A DNA stretch of 64,000 bases, from assembly GCF_029854705.2 (NCBI RefSeq), contig NZ_CP139035.1, positions 868,001-932,000 of the forward strand, given 5' to 3'. Made by a program: the position numbers and the translations under genes. This document shows positions 38,129 to 46,942 of this stretch, piece by piece. Under the pieces are notes generated by a model, which was not told the origin of the DNA, did not search any database, and saw nothing but the letters and a program-made list of their open reading frames with translations. The first letter of the stretch is position 1; each line of letters opens with the position of its first letter. This stretch comes from Akkermansia sp. N21116 (GTDB lineage Bacteria > Verrucomicrobiota > Verrucomicrobiia > Verrucomicrobiales > Akkermansiaceae).

Positions 38129-39829
38129 ATGTTCGTGAGAATGGGCAATACGACTAAGTTGTTGAAGGTGGCGGCGATAGGGCTTGCCTGCTGTACGGTT
38201 GCATTGTCGGCAACGGATGGAGGCGACTGGAAATCCCGGATTCCTCATCCCGTTTTTCCGGAACGCGATTTGGTGGATTTGTATTATGAAGCGTGGACGA
38301 TTGCACATTCCCGCGTGACGAAAGGTCCGGAGGGACTTCCTTCGTCGCCCTACATGGACGAAGCCCATTCGGCTCCGATTTTCATCTGGGATACTTGTTT
38401 CATGTCCCTGTTCTGCAAGTATGCACCGCAGGACTTTCCCGGCATGTCCAGCCTGGATAATTTTTACGTACCGATAATCGACGGGAAAGAAATTCCCCTG
38501 AAGGTGGAATGGTTGGACAACCCCCCCTTGTTTGCTTGGATAGAGCGCGATTATTTCCGATTTTCCAATGATCGCGAGCGGCTGAACCGGATATTGAATG
38601 AAAAGCAGTACCTGCAGAAATTTTTCGATTGGTTTAATACGACTCCCAAAGGATACGCACTGCCCCACGGCAAGAGTTTTCCCGTGCAGAAGAGGCTTGT
38701 GACGGATGTCGGCCATATCGGTCATGCCTGGACCGGTTTGACGAGCGGAATGGATAACACGCCCCGTGGCCGTGGCTTGGGGCGCTCTTCCAAAGGGGAA
38801 AGGATTGCTGCCGATGATTACATGGTAACGCGCGATTTCCGGGAGGCTATTCTTAAAAAGATCGAGCATGAGAAGTCCGGTAGCCGTGAAGACAAGGAAT
38901 ACTGGACTGCCAAGCACCGGGAATTGGATCGGTTGAAGCATGAAGTGCTCAGGGACGGCTATGACAAAATCCTCTGGGTGGATGCTATTTCCCAACAGGC
39001 TTTGGCAGCCATGTGTATCCGAGATTTGTTTGAAGCCCAGGGAAATAGTGAACAAGCAGCCGTTTGGAGTCAGAAATACGAAGATCTGAAAAAAACGATC
39101 AACGATGTTTATTGGGATGAGGAGGATGGTTGCTATTACGATGTGGAAATTGCCACGATGAAGCCGTGCCGGGTCAAAACTCCCGCTTCATTCTGGCCGT
39201 TGCTTGCCAAAGTCGCCTCGCCGGAACAGGCCGAACGGATGGCCAGGCTGGCGGAGGATCCGGAAGTGTTCGGGGGCAAATATCCCTGGGTTTCCATGCT
39301 CCGGAGCGATCCGGAGTTCCATCCCCAGGGCAATTATTGGGAAGGGAGCGTTTGGTTGCCGATGGTGTACATGGGAACAAAAGCCCTGGAAAATTACGGA
39401 TATGTCGAACTTGCGGACAAGAATGCGGAAAATACCGTCCGCCAGCAATTGAGAACCTGGAAGAATTTTTCTCCTCATTCGATTTGGGAGTGTTACCACC
39501 CTGATGCCGACGAACCTGCCGGAGATTTCAAGCACCGTTATCGTGCCAATTTCTGCGGTTGGTCTGCATTGGGCCCTATTTCCCTGTTTATTGAAAATAT
39601 CATGGGATTCCGGCATGTAGATGCTATCAACCGCGAGGTTTTATGGAGCCTGAAAAAAATAAATGGGAAACATGGCTTGAAAAATCTACGATTCGGTAAT
39701 ATAGTAACCGATATTGTTTTTGACGGAAATGATAAAATCCTCGTCAGCAGCAATGACAATTTTACGTTGATTGTGAATGGACACAGGTATCCGGTTACTC
39801 CGGAAACCAAGGAAATAGTTCTGAATTGA
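38129..39829 (+). CDS. Secreted (alpha/alpha)6-barrel glycosidase, trehalase/GH63-like (MGH1 type)
   Basis: 566-aa exported enzyme. The N-terminus has a signal peptide (LLKVAAIGLACCTVALSAT). The catalytic region shows the hallmarks of the GH63/GH37-like (alpha/alpha)6 group: FIWDTCFM near residue 87, AISQQALAAMCI near 290, GNYWEGSVWLPM near 400 and HSIWECY near 452. Members cleave alpha-glucosidic or related alpha linkages; the exact substrate cannot be told. Akkermansia-type bacteria use many such secreted glycosidases on host glycans. An ATG at 38141 is an alternative start. A LacI-like operator candidate lies upstream and a strong terminator follows. Confidence 0.82.
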   Translation: MFVRMGNTTKLLKVAAIGLACCTVALSATDGGDWKSRIPHPVFPERDLVDLYYEAWTIAHSRVTKGPEGLPSSPYMDEAHSAPIFIWDTCFMSLFCKYAPQDFPGMSSLDNFYVPIIDGKEIPLKVEWLDNPPLFAWIERDYFRFSNDRERLNRILNEKQYLQKFFDWFNTTPKGYALPHGKSFPVQKRLVTDVGHIGHAWTGLTSGMDNTPRGRGLGRSSKGERIAADDYMVTRDFREAILKKIEHEKSGSREDKEYWTAKHRELDRLKHEVLRDGYDKILWVDAISQQALAAMCIRDLFEAQGNSEQAAVWSQKYEDLKKTINDVYWDEEDGCYYDVEIATMKPCRVKTPASFWPLLAKVASPEQAERMARLAEDPEVFGGKYPWVSMLRSDPEFHPQGNYWEGSVWLPMVYMGTKALENYGYVELADKNAENTVRQQLRTWKNFSPHSIWECYHPDADEPAGDFKHRYRANFCGWSALGPISLFIENIMGFRHVDAINREVLWSLKKINGKHGLKNLRFGNIVTDIVFDGNDKILVSSNDNFTLIVNGHRYPVTPETKEIVLN

Positions 39830-39873
39830 TCAACCGGACATCTTGCCGGGGGGGCAACCTCCTGTCATAGCAT

Positions 39874-39914
39874 ACGGCACCAGAGATAATAGGGAGTCTC
39901 TCTGGTGCCGTTTT
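39874..39914 (+). terminator. Rho-independent terminator after the GH63-like gene
   Basis: ACGGCACCAGAGA at 39874-39886 pairs perfectly with TCTCTGGTGCCGT at 39899-39911 and is followed by TTT. No gene is seen between here and the next stop at 40192. Confidence 0.88.
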
Positions 39915-40130
39915 GTCTTTATCGTGAAGAGGGGGGGACGTTACGGGGTTCCCTTGTTTTTCCGGAACAGGCGGCAATAGGCCTCGTAGTATCGCTTCCC
40001 GATATCAATTGTGTACTACTTGACTGGAGACCAGGTTATTTCTTGGAAAACGGCTCACTTCGGCAAGCAGGAGCAGTTGAATTTTTCATGAAGAGGCCAT
40101 TGGATCGTTATGAAACAAACGATATCAAAG

Positions 40131-40161
40131 CAAAAGAGGAACCGGGGGTTCCGGTTCCTCT
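40131..40161 (-). terminator. Rho-independent terminator of the GH36 gene (minus strand)
   Basis: AGAGGAACCGG at 40135-40145 pairs with CCGGTTCCTCT at 40151-40161; read on the minus strand the stem is followed by TTTTG. It is placed 31 nt after the GH36 stop. Confidence 0.8.
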
Positions 40162-40191
40162 GTCTTGCCTGAGGGAAACAATTGCGACCGA

Positions 40192-42789
40192 TTACCGGGC
40201 TTGAAGATAAAGGGCGGCACTGTCGAATCTCTTGCTGCAATTGAAACGAAGTCCTTTTTCCATCAAATCGCGGCCGGAGAGCGTCTGGCCGTTTTCCGCA
40301 CAGGCTGCCTTGTCGGGAGAGTCGATGTTGACTTCTTCCAGCACGTAATTGGCATCCGGATTCAACCCCTGGAGTTTGACGGTCAATCCGTCCTGGTCGT
40401 CATTGGTCTGATAGAAGAAGACGACTGCCTTATCCCGTTTTTCCGGGCTGACGTACATCAGGGATGCCCGGTTGGTTTCGTAGGGGGAGACAAGGCGGTA
40501 CAGGTCGCCGAACTGGACGACGGGACGCAACTTATCCTTGTAGGCGGCGACGGCTCTCTTGGTGATCTTCTTTTCTTCGTCCGACATTTTGGTCGGATCG
40601 GCGTCCATGCCGAGCGTTCCGCTCATGGCGACGTCAAAAGCGAATTTAAAGGGCTGGTTCCCCCAGTGGGTGACATGGGCTCCAACGGCTTTGGCAGGGA
40701 AGATATGGGAATATCCCCATTGGATGCGGACGCGGTTCAGGGGACCGGTGTTGTCGCTGGCCCAGAATTCGTGGAAGAATTTCAACGCGCCGTAGTCGGA
40801 GCGGGCTCCCCCGGCGGAGCAAAGCATCATCTGCAGGCGGGGATTGGCTTTGACCGTTTCCTGGAAGACGCGATAGAGCCCCAGGGTGTAATTGATCCAG
40901 AGGTGTTGCTGGTTCTTGCCGAGGTATTTGGAATAGGGATTGTGGAACGGGCTATTGCAGTCCCATTTGACAAAAGAGATGCCGGGATTGTCCTTGATGA
41001 TCTTGTTGAAGGAAGAGATGCAGAACTGTTGAACTTCCGGATTGCTTAGATCAAGGACGTATTGGCCTCGCTGGAGGTGTTTCGGACGATCGGGCTCGCA
41101 CAGCAGCCAGTCGGGGTGCGATTTGACGAGACGGGCCTCGGGATTGGCCATCTCCATCTCGACCCACAGACCGAAATCGATACCGGCCTTGCCCGCTTCG
41201 TTGATCAGGACGGACATGCCCTCCGGATGCATGATGGGGGTCGGTTCCCATTCGCCGAGCACACGGGCCTTGTTCGGAAGGCCGAACCAGCCGTCGTCCA
41301 GCAAGAAAAGTTCGAATCCCAGATCGTGGGCGGGCTTGAAGAACGGCACGATCGTTTTGTCACTCGTGTTCATGCCGGTTGCCTCCCAGTTGTTGAAGAT
41401 CGTGCGCAGGGGTGTGTGTCCGTCCCGGAGGCCATGGGCGAGAGCCCAGCGGTGGAGGCGGCGGCTGGCTTCTCCCTTGCCTTTGTCGCTGAAAGTGTAG
41501 ATGAGCCGCGGAGTTGTGAACTTCCTGCCGGGTGCCAGCGTATAGGCGGATGCCCAGGGATTCATGCCGGCAGTGACGACCAGCTTGTTGTCCGTAGTTA
41601 ATTCGAACTGGAGCTTGTAGTTGCCCGACCATGCCAGACTGGCGGCCAGAACCTTGCCGCTGGTTTCCGTAGCTTCACCATCTATTGCGAGCATGAAGTG
41701 CTGCTGCCGTTCGTTGGAACTGATTATACCCCATTTGTTCTCAATGACTTTGGAACCGGGAGTCAGCCGTGTTTCGTACACGGAGAACTCGTTGGCCCAT
41801 CCGCCGGCAAAATGTGTCAGACGGAAATCCCCGGAACGGAACGTCATGGCAGCGGATGCAAAATTCGTCAGCGTCACGTTGCCGGGTTCCCGATGGCTGA
41901 TTTCCGTCCATTGCTCGACGACATTGAGCTTCTTGTGGCTCTTGTAATTGAGGTTAACGTAAAATTCGTAGTTGGGGTCTTTGAGCGTGACCGTAGTCAA
42001 TGTCGTGTTGGCGTCGAGTTGCCGGGTGTCGGATTTCTGGAACTTGAGAGCTGTGGACATGTGGCCGTCCGCATGGATGGCATGCAGGGCGGGTTCCCCC
42101 CAGAATTGGAAGTCATTTGTGCTATTGATCGTAGGATAAGCGGGGTTTTTGGATGCTCCATGCCGGAACATGCCTGCCGTATCCGTTTCCGAGCCGATAT
42201 GTTGCTGGAAAACGTTGTTGTCCTTGTCAACCAGCAGGGAAATGCCGATATCGTCGGTACCGGCCTGGATGACGGTGGCGTCAGGTATGGCGACGGGTTT
42301 GCCGGATTCCATCGTAATAACGGCATCCGCCCAGTCGGCATGGTCGTAATTTTTACCATCGGGACCGGCCAGGGCTTCGAGTACCAGCTTGTTGACGCCT
42401 TTGAGGGATACGTCGATTTTGTGGGGTTCTTCACCTGCTTTGACGACGCCGGAATCAAAGAGCACTTTGCCGTCTCCCGTGACGCGGAAGGTTACGGTAC
42501 CCGGACCTCCGGCGTTGTCATCGACACCGGCAAGCGCCGTAAAGCGTTCTCCCCTGCCGCCCAGGTCAATGATCATTTTGCTGTCGGCATGGGTACCTAC
42601 TCCTTTGTATTCCTTGCCCTTCAGACTGATGGGTTTTCCGGAGGAGGACCTGTCGGCGCGGACGGAACCGAATCCGGCCGTCATCATGTTGAGATTTAAT
42701 GAAGAGAGAGGAACGTTCTCTCCGGCTTCCGCGGAGATGCTTGTAAGGCTAAAAGTAAGAAGGAACAGGAGGAAAGGTGTTTTTTTCAT
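40192..42789 (-). CDS. Secreted GH36-type alpha-galactosidase with N-terminal NPCBM domain
   Basis: 865-aa exported glycosidase. Signal peptide MKKTPFLLFLLTFSLTSISAEAG; an NPCBM/NEW2 carbohydrate-binding domain at about residues 25-165 (YKGVGTHADSKMIIDL, VGTH motif); a beta-sandwich; then a TIM barrel with LLDDGWFG near 500, LWVEMEMANP and the nucleophile motif KWDCN (Asp610). The acid/base is probably the Asp of ASDNTGP near 680. This motif order is that of clan GH-D family GH36, which releases terminal alpha-galactose; mucin and blood-group B structures are likely targets in a gut Verrucomicrobium (inference). I moved the start from 42930 to the ATG at 42789 because only that gives a signal peptide. 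D-lactate dehydrogenase lies 65 nt upstream on the same strand. Confidence 0.88.
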   Translation of the reverse strand: MKKTPFLLFLLTFSLTSISAEAGENVPLSSLNLNMMTAGFGSVRADRSSSGKPISLKGKEYKGVGTHADSKMIIDLGGRGERFTALAGVDDNAGGPGTVTFRVTGDGKVLFDSGVVKAGEEPHKIDVSLKGVNKLVLEALAGPDGKNYDHADWADAVITMESGKPVAIPDATVIQAGTDDIGISLLVDKDNNVFQQHIGSETDTAGMFRHGASKNPAYPTINSTNDFQFWGEPALHAIHADGHMSTALKFQKSDTRQLDANTTLTTVTLKDPNYEFYVNLNYKSHKKLNVVEQWTEISHREPGNVTLTNFASAAMTFRSGDFRLTHFAGGWANEFSVYETRLTPGSKVIENKWGIISSNERQQHFMLAIDGEATETSGKVLAASLAWSGNYKLQFELTTDNKLVVTAGMNPWASAYTLAPGRKFTTPRLIYTFSDKGKGEASRRLHRWALAHGLRDGHTPLRTIFNNWEATGMNTSDKTIVPFFKPAHDLGFELFLLDDGWFGLPNKARVLGEWEPTPIMHPEGMSVLINEAGKAGIDFGLWVEMEMANPEARLVKSHPDWLLCEPDRPKHLQRGQYVLDLSNPEVQQFCISSFNKIIKDNPGISFVKWDCNSPFHNPYSKYLGKNQQHLWINYTLGLYRVFQETVKANPRLQMMLCSAGGARSDYGALKFFHEFWASDNTGPLNRVRIQWGYSHIFPAKAVGAHVTHWGNQPFKFAFDVAMSGTLGMDADPTKMSDEEKKITKRAVAAYKDKLRPVVQFGDLYRLVSPYETNRASLMYVSPEKRDKAVVFFYQTNDDQDGLTVKLQGLNPDANYVLEEVNIDSPDKAACAENGQTLSGRDLMEKGLRFNCSKRFDSAALYLQAR

Positions 42790-42854
42790 GGATAGGATGG
42801 GAGGTGACGGATCTTCCGCCTCTTTCCATATACGGGCATGAGGGAGGGAATCTT

Positions 42855-43850
42855 TCAGGAGAGGCAGGGAGGAGGATTCTCCGGAGAACAATCGGCTGCA
42901 TCCATGGAAAGGATGTTTTCGATGCCGCATCGGACCATGCTCTCGACAGCTTCCAGAGTGTAGAAGGCCATGTGCTGGGTCATGACGGTGTTCGGAAACT
43001 GGCGGATGTAGGCCATGTCGCGGTTGCTGATGATGTCGCTGCGGCGGTCCTGGTGGAAAATGCTTTCCTCATTTTCGAAAACATCTACGCCCAGGGCTCC
43101 GATCTTTTGGGATTCGATGCCTTCAATCAGGGCATTGACCTCAATCAGGGAACCGCGGGCCGTATTGATGAGAATGACTCCGTCTTTCATCTGGGCAAGA
43201 GTGTCGCGGTTGATGAGGTGGCGAGTGCTTTCCGTCAAACTCACGTGCAGGGTAATGATATCGCTTAGGCGGAACAGGTCGTCGAGAGGGACGTATTCCG
43301 CCAGCCCTGACAAAGATGGATTCTCGTGGCGCGAACTGGCCAGGATGCGGCAGCCGAATCCGCTCAGGCTGTGAATGACTGCCGTCCCGACGGAACCGGT
43401 GCCAATGACGCCTACCGTCAAATGCCTCATTTCGCGGCCTTGAAGCCCTGTGAGTGAATAGTCGTTGACGTTGCCGCGGAACAGAGCTTGCTTATACTTA
43501 CGCAGGCAGTTGAGCATCAGCATAATGGTGAAATCGGCAATGCCGTGGATCGAATACTCGGCATGGCTGATCTGGATCCCGAATTCTTCGGCGGCCCGGA
43601 TATCGATATGATTGACTCCGACCGTACGAGAGGAAACGTAACGGATGTTCATCTTCCGGAGTTCTTGTAGCAGGGAGCGGTTCAGCCGGCTTTGTCCGAG
43701 TGTCGTGACCCCCTCGCATCCTTCCGCCAGAGCCAGAGTGGAAGGGGAGAGAGGACAAGGGTGGAGATGCAGAGTCAGCCCCTCCCGGTTCCCGTATCGG
43801 GCGAAGAAGGGTCTCTCGTCATCCCGGACTTCAAAAGCGGCTATGTTCAT
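42855..43850 (-). CDS. D-lactate dehydrogenase / D-2-hydroxyacid dehydrogenase
   Basis: 331-aa cytosolic NAD-dependent enzyme reducing pyruvate to D-lactate, as judged by its VanH/LdhA-like features. The Rossmann motif GVIGTGSVG lies near residue 150; catalytic residues are the Arg of NTARGSLI, the Glu of DVFENEE and the His of TQHMAFYT. The last motif, with FYT after the His, is characteristic of the D-LDH branch rather than of glycerate or phosphoglycerate dehydrogenases. The open frame extends 36 codons upstream to 43958, but the family start MNIAAFEV is at 43850. It is probably fermentative; a role in D-Ala-D-Lac synthesis would need a VanA-like ligase, which is not nearby. Confidence 0.85.
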   Translation of the reverse strand: MNIAAFEVRDDERPFFARYGNREGLTLHLHPCPLSPSTLALAEGCEGVTTLGQSRLNRSLLQELRKMNIRYVSSRTVGVNHIDIRAAEEFGIQISHAEYSIHGIADFTIMLMLNCLRKYKQALFRGNVNDYSLTGLQGREMRHLTVGVIGTGSVGTAVIHSLSGFGCRILASSRHENPSLSGLAEYVPLDDLFRLSDIITLHVSLTESTRHLINRDTLAQMKDGVILINTARGSLIEVNALIEGIESQKIGALGVDVFENEESIFHQDRRSDIISNRDMAYIRQFPNTVMTQHMAFYTLEAVESMVRCGIENILSMDAADCSPENPPPCLS

Positions 43851-44068
43851 AGGTATGATTGAGAGGAAATATAACAGAAATGCCTGGGCCATCAATAAAC
43901 ATCTCCCCGGTTTCGGGAAGGGTTTCTCCAAAAACGCTTTGGCAATTTTCCGGATCAAGCCATTCTTGAAAAGGGAACAGCTCCTCCTTCAGGCGGACCA
44001 TGCCGAAGATATTCGTCTGTAGTTTGTCAGTGCTGTAACAGATACGGTATCGTTGTGGTCTACACAAT

Positions 44069-46411
44069 ATGAATATGTCTTGCCATCACTCAAAGCCGCA
44101 GGAGGATGCTCCGGGCGGTTGCGCCAGGGATCCTGTGTGTGGTATGGATGTTTCCCCGGATTCTCCCTTGAAAACATCTTTCAAGGGAAGGGAATACCAT
44201 TTCTGCAGCAGGCATTGTCTGGAGAAATTCGAAGCAAATCCCGAACAATATATCGGTGATTCCCAGCTGGTTTCCACGGTTCCCGTACCGGAAGGGACTT
44301 TTTATACCTGCCCGATGCATCCCGAGGTACGGCTGGACCATCCCGGTTCCTGTCCTAAATGCGGCATGGCATTGGAACCGGAGATTCCTTCAGCCGGAGA
44401 ACAGGAGGAAAACCCGGAGCTGGCGGATTTTAAGCGGAGGTTCTATGGTTCCCTGCCGTTTACCGTCGTATTATCCGTACTGGCGATGGGAGGGCATGTG
44501 ACCGATTTGATGAGACCTTCGGTTCAGAATTGGGTGGAATTGGCTTTGGCCGTTCCCGTGGTTTTGTGGGCCGGATGGCCGTTGCTGGTTCGTGGGTGGG
44601 ATTCCGTCCGGACGGGCAACCCCAACATGTGGACGTTAATCGGCCTTGGAACGGTGGTTTCTTTCCTGTACAGCGTGGCGGCTACGGTAGCGCCGGGCTG
44701 GTTTCCGGTTACCTTTATGTCCCATGGCACCATTCCGGTGTATTTCGAGGCCGCGGCTATTATCATGACATTGAGCCTTCTGGGGCAGATCCTTGAAAAT
44801 ATGGCCCGTGCGCGGACGGCGGAAGCCATCCGTTCCCTGATCAATCTGGCTCCGGTTTCGGCCCGGGTTGTCTTGCCTGACGGGACTGAAAAGGATATTC
44901 CTCTCGGCGGGGTGCATCCGGGAGATATTCTGCGGGTGTGCCCGGGAGAAAAAGTACCTGTGGACGGGACTCTGCGGGACGGGGAGAGCGATGTGGACGA
45001 GTCCATGCTGACGGGAGAGCCGATACCGGTGCCGAGAAGGCCCGGAGACCGTTTGATTGGGGCGACTCTCAATACGACCGGCACCTTCACAATGACGGCG
45101 GAGGCCGTCGGGAGCGACACGGTGCTGTCGAGGATCGTCGGCCAGGTTGCCCAGGCGCAACGCTCCAAAGCTCCCATGCAGAGGATCGCGGACCGGGTAG
45201 CCCGGTATTTTGTCCTGGCTGTCGTGATCATTGCCGTCTTGACGTTTTTAAGCTGGGGGATCTGGGGTACGTATCCGAGTTGGGGGCACGGGTTTATCAA
45301 TGCCGTGGCCGTGTTGATAGTAGCGTGTCCGTGTGCATTGGGACTGGCAACGCCCATGTCGATGATGGTGGCATCGGGCAAGGCCGCTTCGCTCGGCATC
45401 CTGTTCCGTGATGCCGCGGCTTTGGAGGCGCTTCGCAAGGTGAACATGCTGGTCGTTGATAAGACAGGCACGCTGACGGAGGGGCGCCCCGGTATGAGCG
45501 GTATGAATGTGTTGCAGAAGGATGGAGAAGATGCCTTGCTGGCTTTGTGCGCTTCTCTGGAAAGGAACAGTGAACACCCGATTGCCAGGGCTTTCGTCCG
45601 CGAGGCCGAACACAGGAAGTTGGCGTTTTCTCCGGTGGAGGGCTTTATGTCCCATCCCGGAGGCGGAGTATCCGGCCGTGTGGAGGGTCGCGATGTTCTC
45701 TTGGGTTCTGCCGAGATGCTTCAAGACAGCAAGGTCGATGTCCTTCCTCTGGCGTCATGGACGGAACAGGAGAGGGGCAGGGGAGAAGTTGTCCTTTTTG
45801 CCGCTGTTGACGGCAAGCTTGCCGGGGCGTTCTCCCTGTCCGACAAATTGAGGGAATCCACGAAAGATGCCTTGGCCGCCTTGAAACAACGCGGCATCCA
45901 TATTGTCATGGCTTCCGGCGATGCTCCGGCTACCGCCGGGTTCATTGCCCGTGAGCTGGGAATTGTCGAATACCATGGCGGCATGACTCCCGCCGGCAAG
46001 CAGAAACTTGTGCAATCTCTCAAGGCAAAAGGCTACGTGGTCGCCATGGCGGGAGACGGCGTCAATGATGCCCCGGCTCTGGCGGAAGCCGACGTCGGCA
46101 TTGCCATGGGAACCGGAGCCGACGTGGCGATGCAAAGTTGTGCCGTAACTTTGGTCAAAGGCAATTTGAAGGTCGTCTCCACGGCGTTCGACCTTTCGGC
46201 GGCTACCGTCGGAAACATGAAATCCAATCTGGCGTTTGCGTTCGTGTACAACGGATTGGGGATTCCGATCGCGGCGGGCGCGCTCTATCCCGTCTGGGGG
46301 ATTCTGATGTCGCCGGTCATTGCTGCCGCGGCCATGTGCCTCAGCTCCGTATCGGTCATCCTGAATGCTTTGCGGCTGCGCAGGTTTCATCCGGAAAACC
46401 GGGAAGCCTAG
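44069..46411 (+). CDS. copA: Copper-translocating P1B-type ATPase with YHS and heavy-metal-binding domains
   Basis: 780-aa inner-membrane pump exporting Cu+. N-terminus: a YHS domain ([11 protein letters not shown]...YHFCSRHC..F, residues ~20-62), then a heavy-metal-binding zinc-ribbon-like domain (YTCPMHPEV...GSCPKCGM, ~77-107). There is no classical GMTCxxC HMA domain. The ATPase core shows eight membrane segments, the actuator TGEP near 315, the transport motif [10 protein letters not shown] near 420, the phosphorylation motif DKTGTLTEG near 463, the HP of SEHPIA and [10 protein letters not shown] near 663. The CPC motif and the domain set fit Cu+ ATPases of the CopA group with YHS-HMBD N-termini. 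It runs convergently into the thioesterase gene with three bases between stops. Confidence 0.93.
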   Translation: MNMSCHHSKPQEDAPGGCARDPVCGMDVSPDSPLKTSFKGREYHFCSRHCLEKFEANPEQYIGDSQLVSTVPVPEGTFYTCPMHPEVRLDHPGSCPKCGMALEPEIPSAGEQEENPELADFKRRFYGSLPFTVVLSVLAMGGHVTDLMRPSVQNWVELALAVPVVLWAGWPLLVRGWDSVRTGNPNMWTLIGLGTVVSFLYSVAATVAPGWFPVTFMSHGTIPVYFEAAAIIMTLSLLGQILENMARARTAEAIRSLINLAPVSARVVLPDGTEKDIPLGGVHPGDILRVCPGEKVPVDGTLRDGESDVDESMLTGEPIPVPRRPGDRLIGATLNTTGTFTMTAEAVGSDTVLSRIVGQVAQAQRSKAPMQRIADRVARYFVLAVVIIAVLTFLSWGIWGTYPSWGHGFINAVAVLIVACPCALGLATPMSMMVASGKAASLGILFRDAAALEALRKVNMLVVDKTGTLTEGRPGMSGMNVLQKDGEDALLALCASLERNSEHPIARAFVREAEHRKLAFSPVEGFMSHPGGGVSGRVEGRDVLLGSAEMLQDSKVDVLPLASWTEQERGRGEVVLFAAVDGKLAGAFSLSDKLRESTKDALAALKQRGIHIVMASGDAPATAGFIARELGIVEYHGGMTPAGKQKLVQSLKAKGYVVAMAGDGVNDAPALAEADVGIAMGTGADVAMQSCAVTLVKGNLKVVSTAFDLSAATVGNMKSNLAFAFVYNGLGIPIAAGALYPVWGILMSPVIAAAAMCLSSVSVILNALRLRRFHPENREA

Positions 46412-46414
46412 GGA

Positions 46415-46846
46415 TTACAAGGGGCAGAATTTGGTAAAATTGGCGCGGGATTCCTCCAGGGGAATGGGCTTTTTATCCGGCCCGAGTGCGACGTATACCA
46501 ATTCTGCCTCAGTGATTTTGGCAATGTTGTTCCAGCGTTTTGTCAGGCGTTCGGCAAAAACTTCCACTTTGACGGTGATGGAGGTACGTCCGATCTTGAC
46601 AATTTCGGTATAGAACGAGACGACGTCTCCGACCATGACGGGAGCTTCGAAGGTCAGGCTGCTGATGGCGCGGGTGACGATGAACCGGCTGAGAGCGTAG
46701 CGCATGGCCGTATTGGCTCCGGCCAGGTCGACCTGGCTCATAATCCAGCCGCCGAACACATCGCCGTTCTGGTTGGTGTCCGATGGCATGGTCTCGACGC
46801 GAAGGGCCGGAATGCGGTCTTTGGGAAGTTCGATATCTTCGTGCAT
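46415..46846 (-). CDS. Acyl-CoA thioesterase, hotdog fold (YciA-like)
   Basis: 143-aa cytosolic thioesterase that hydrolyses acyl-CoA. Motifs: MPSDTNQNGDVFGGWIMSQVD with the N-x-x-G-D-x-F-G-G-W signature, then SSLTFEAPVMVGDVV and the terminal ALGPDKKPIPLEE. Length fits YciA. The ATG at 46846 is taken because the 22 codons upstream (to 46912) are poly-polar and outside the family. It lies 96 nt downstream of the FGE-like gene on the same strand and may be the last gene of that operon. Confidence 0.88.
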   Translation of the reverse strand: MHEDIELPKDRIPALRVETMPSDTNQNGDVFGGWIMSQVDLAGANTAMRYALSRFIVTRAISSLTFEAPVMVGDVVSFYTEIVKIGRTSITVKVEVFAERLTKRWNNIAKITEAELVYVALGPDKKPIPLEESRANFTKFCPL

Positions 46847-46942
46847 GGAATGAATGGGGGTATCCGGGTGGGGAGACGGATGGGAGCTTCCGCGTCCATG
46901 GGTCTCTCCCATCCGCTCCCCCTTGTCAAGGAGATACTCCCG

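Noticed and set aside
42790-42930. 47-codon N-terminal extension of the GH36 enzyme
   Set aside because: It would hide the signal peptide and overlap the end of the D-lactate dehydrogenase gene.
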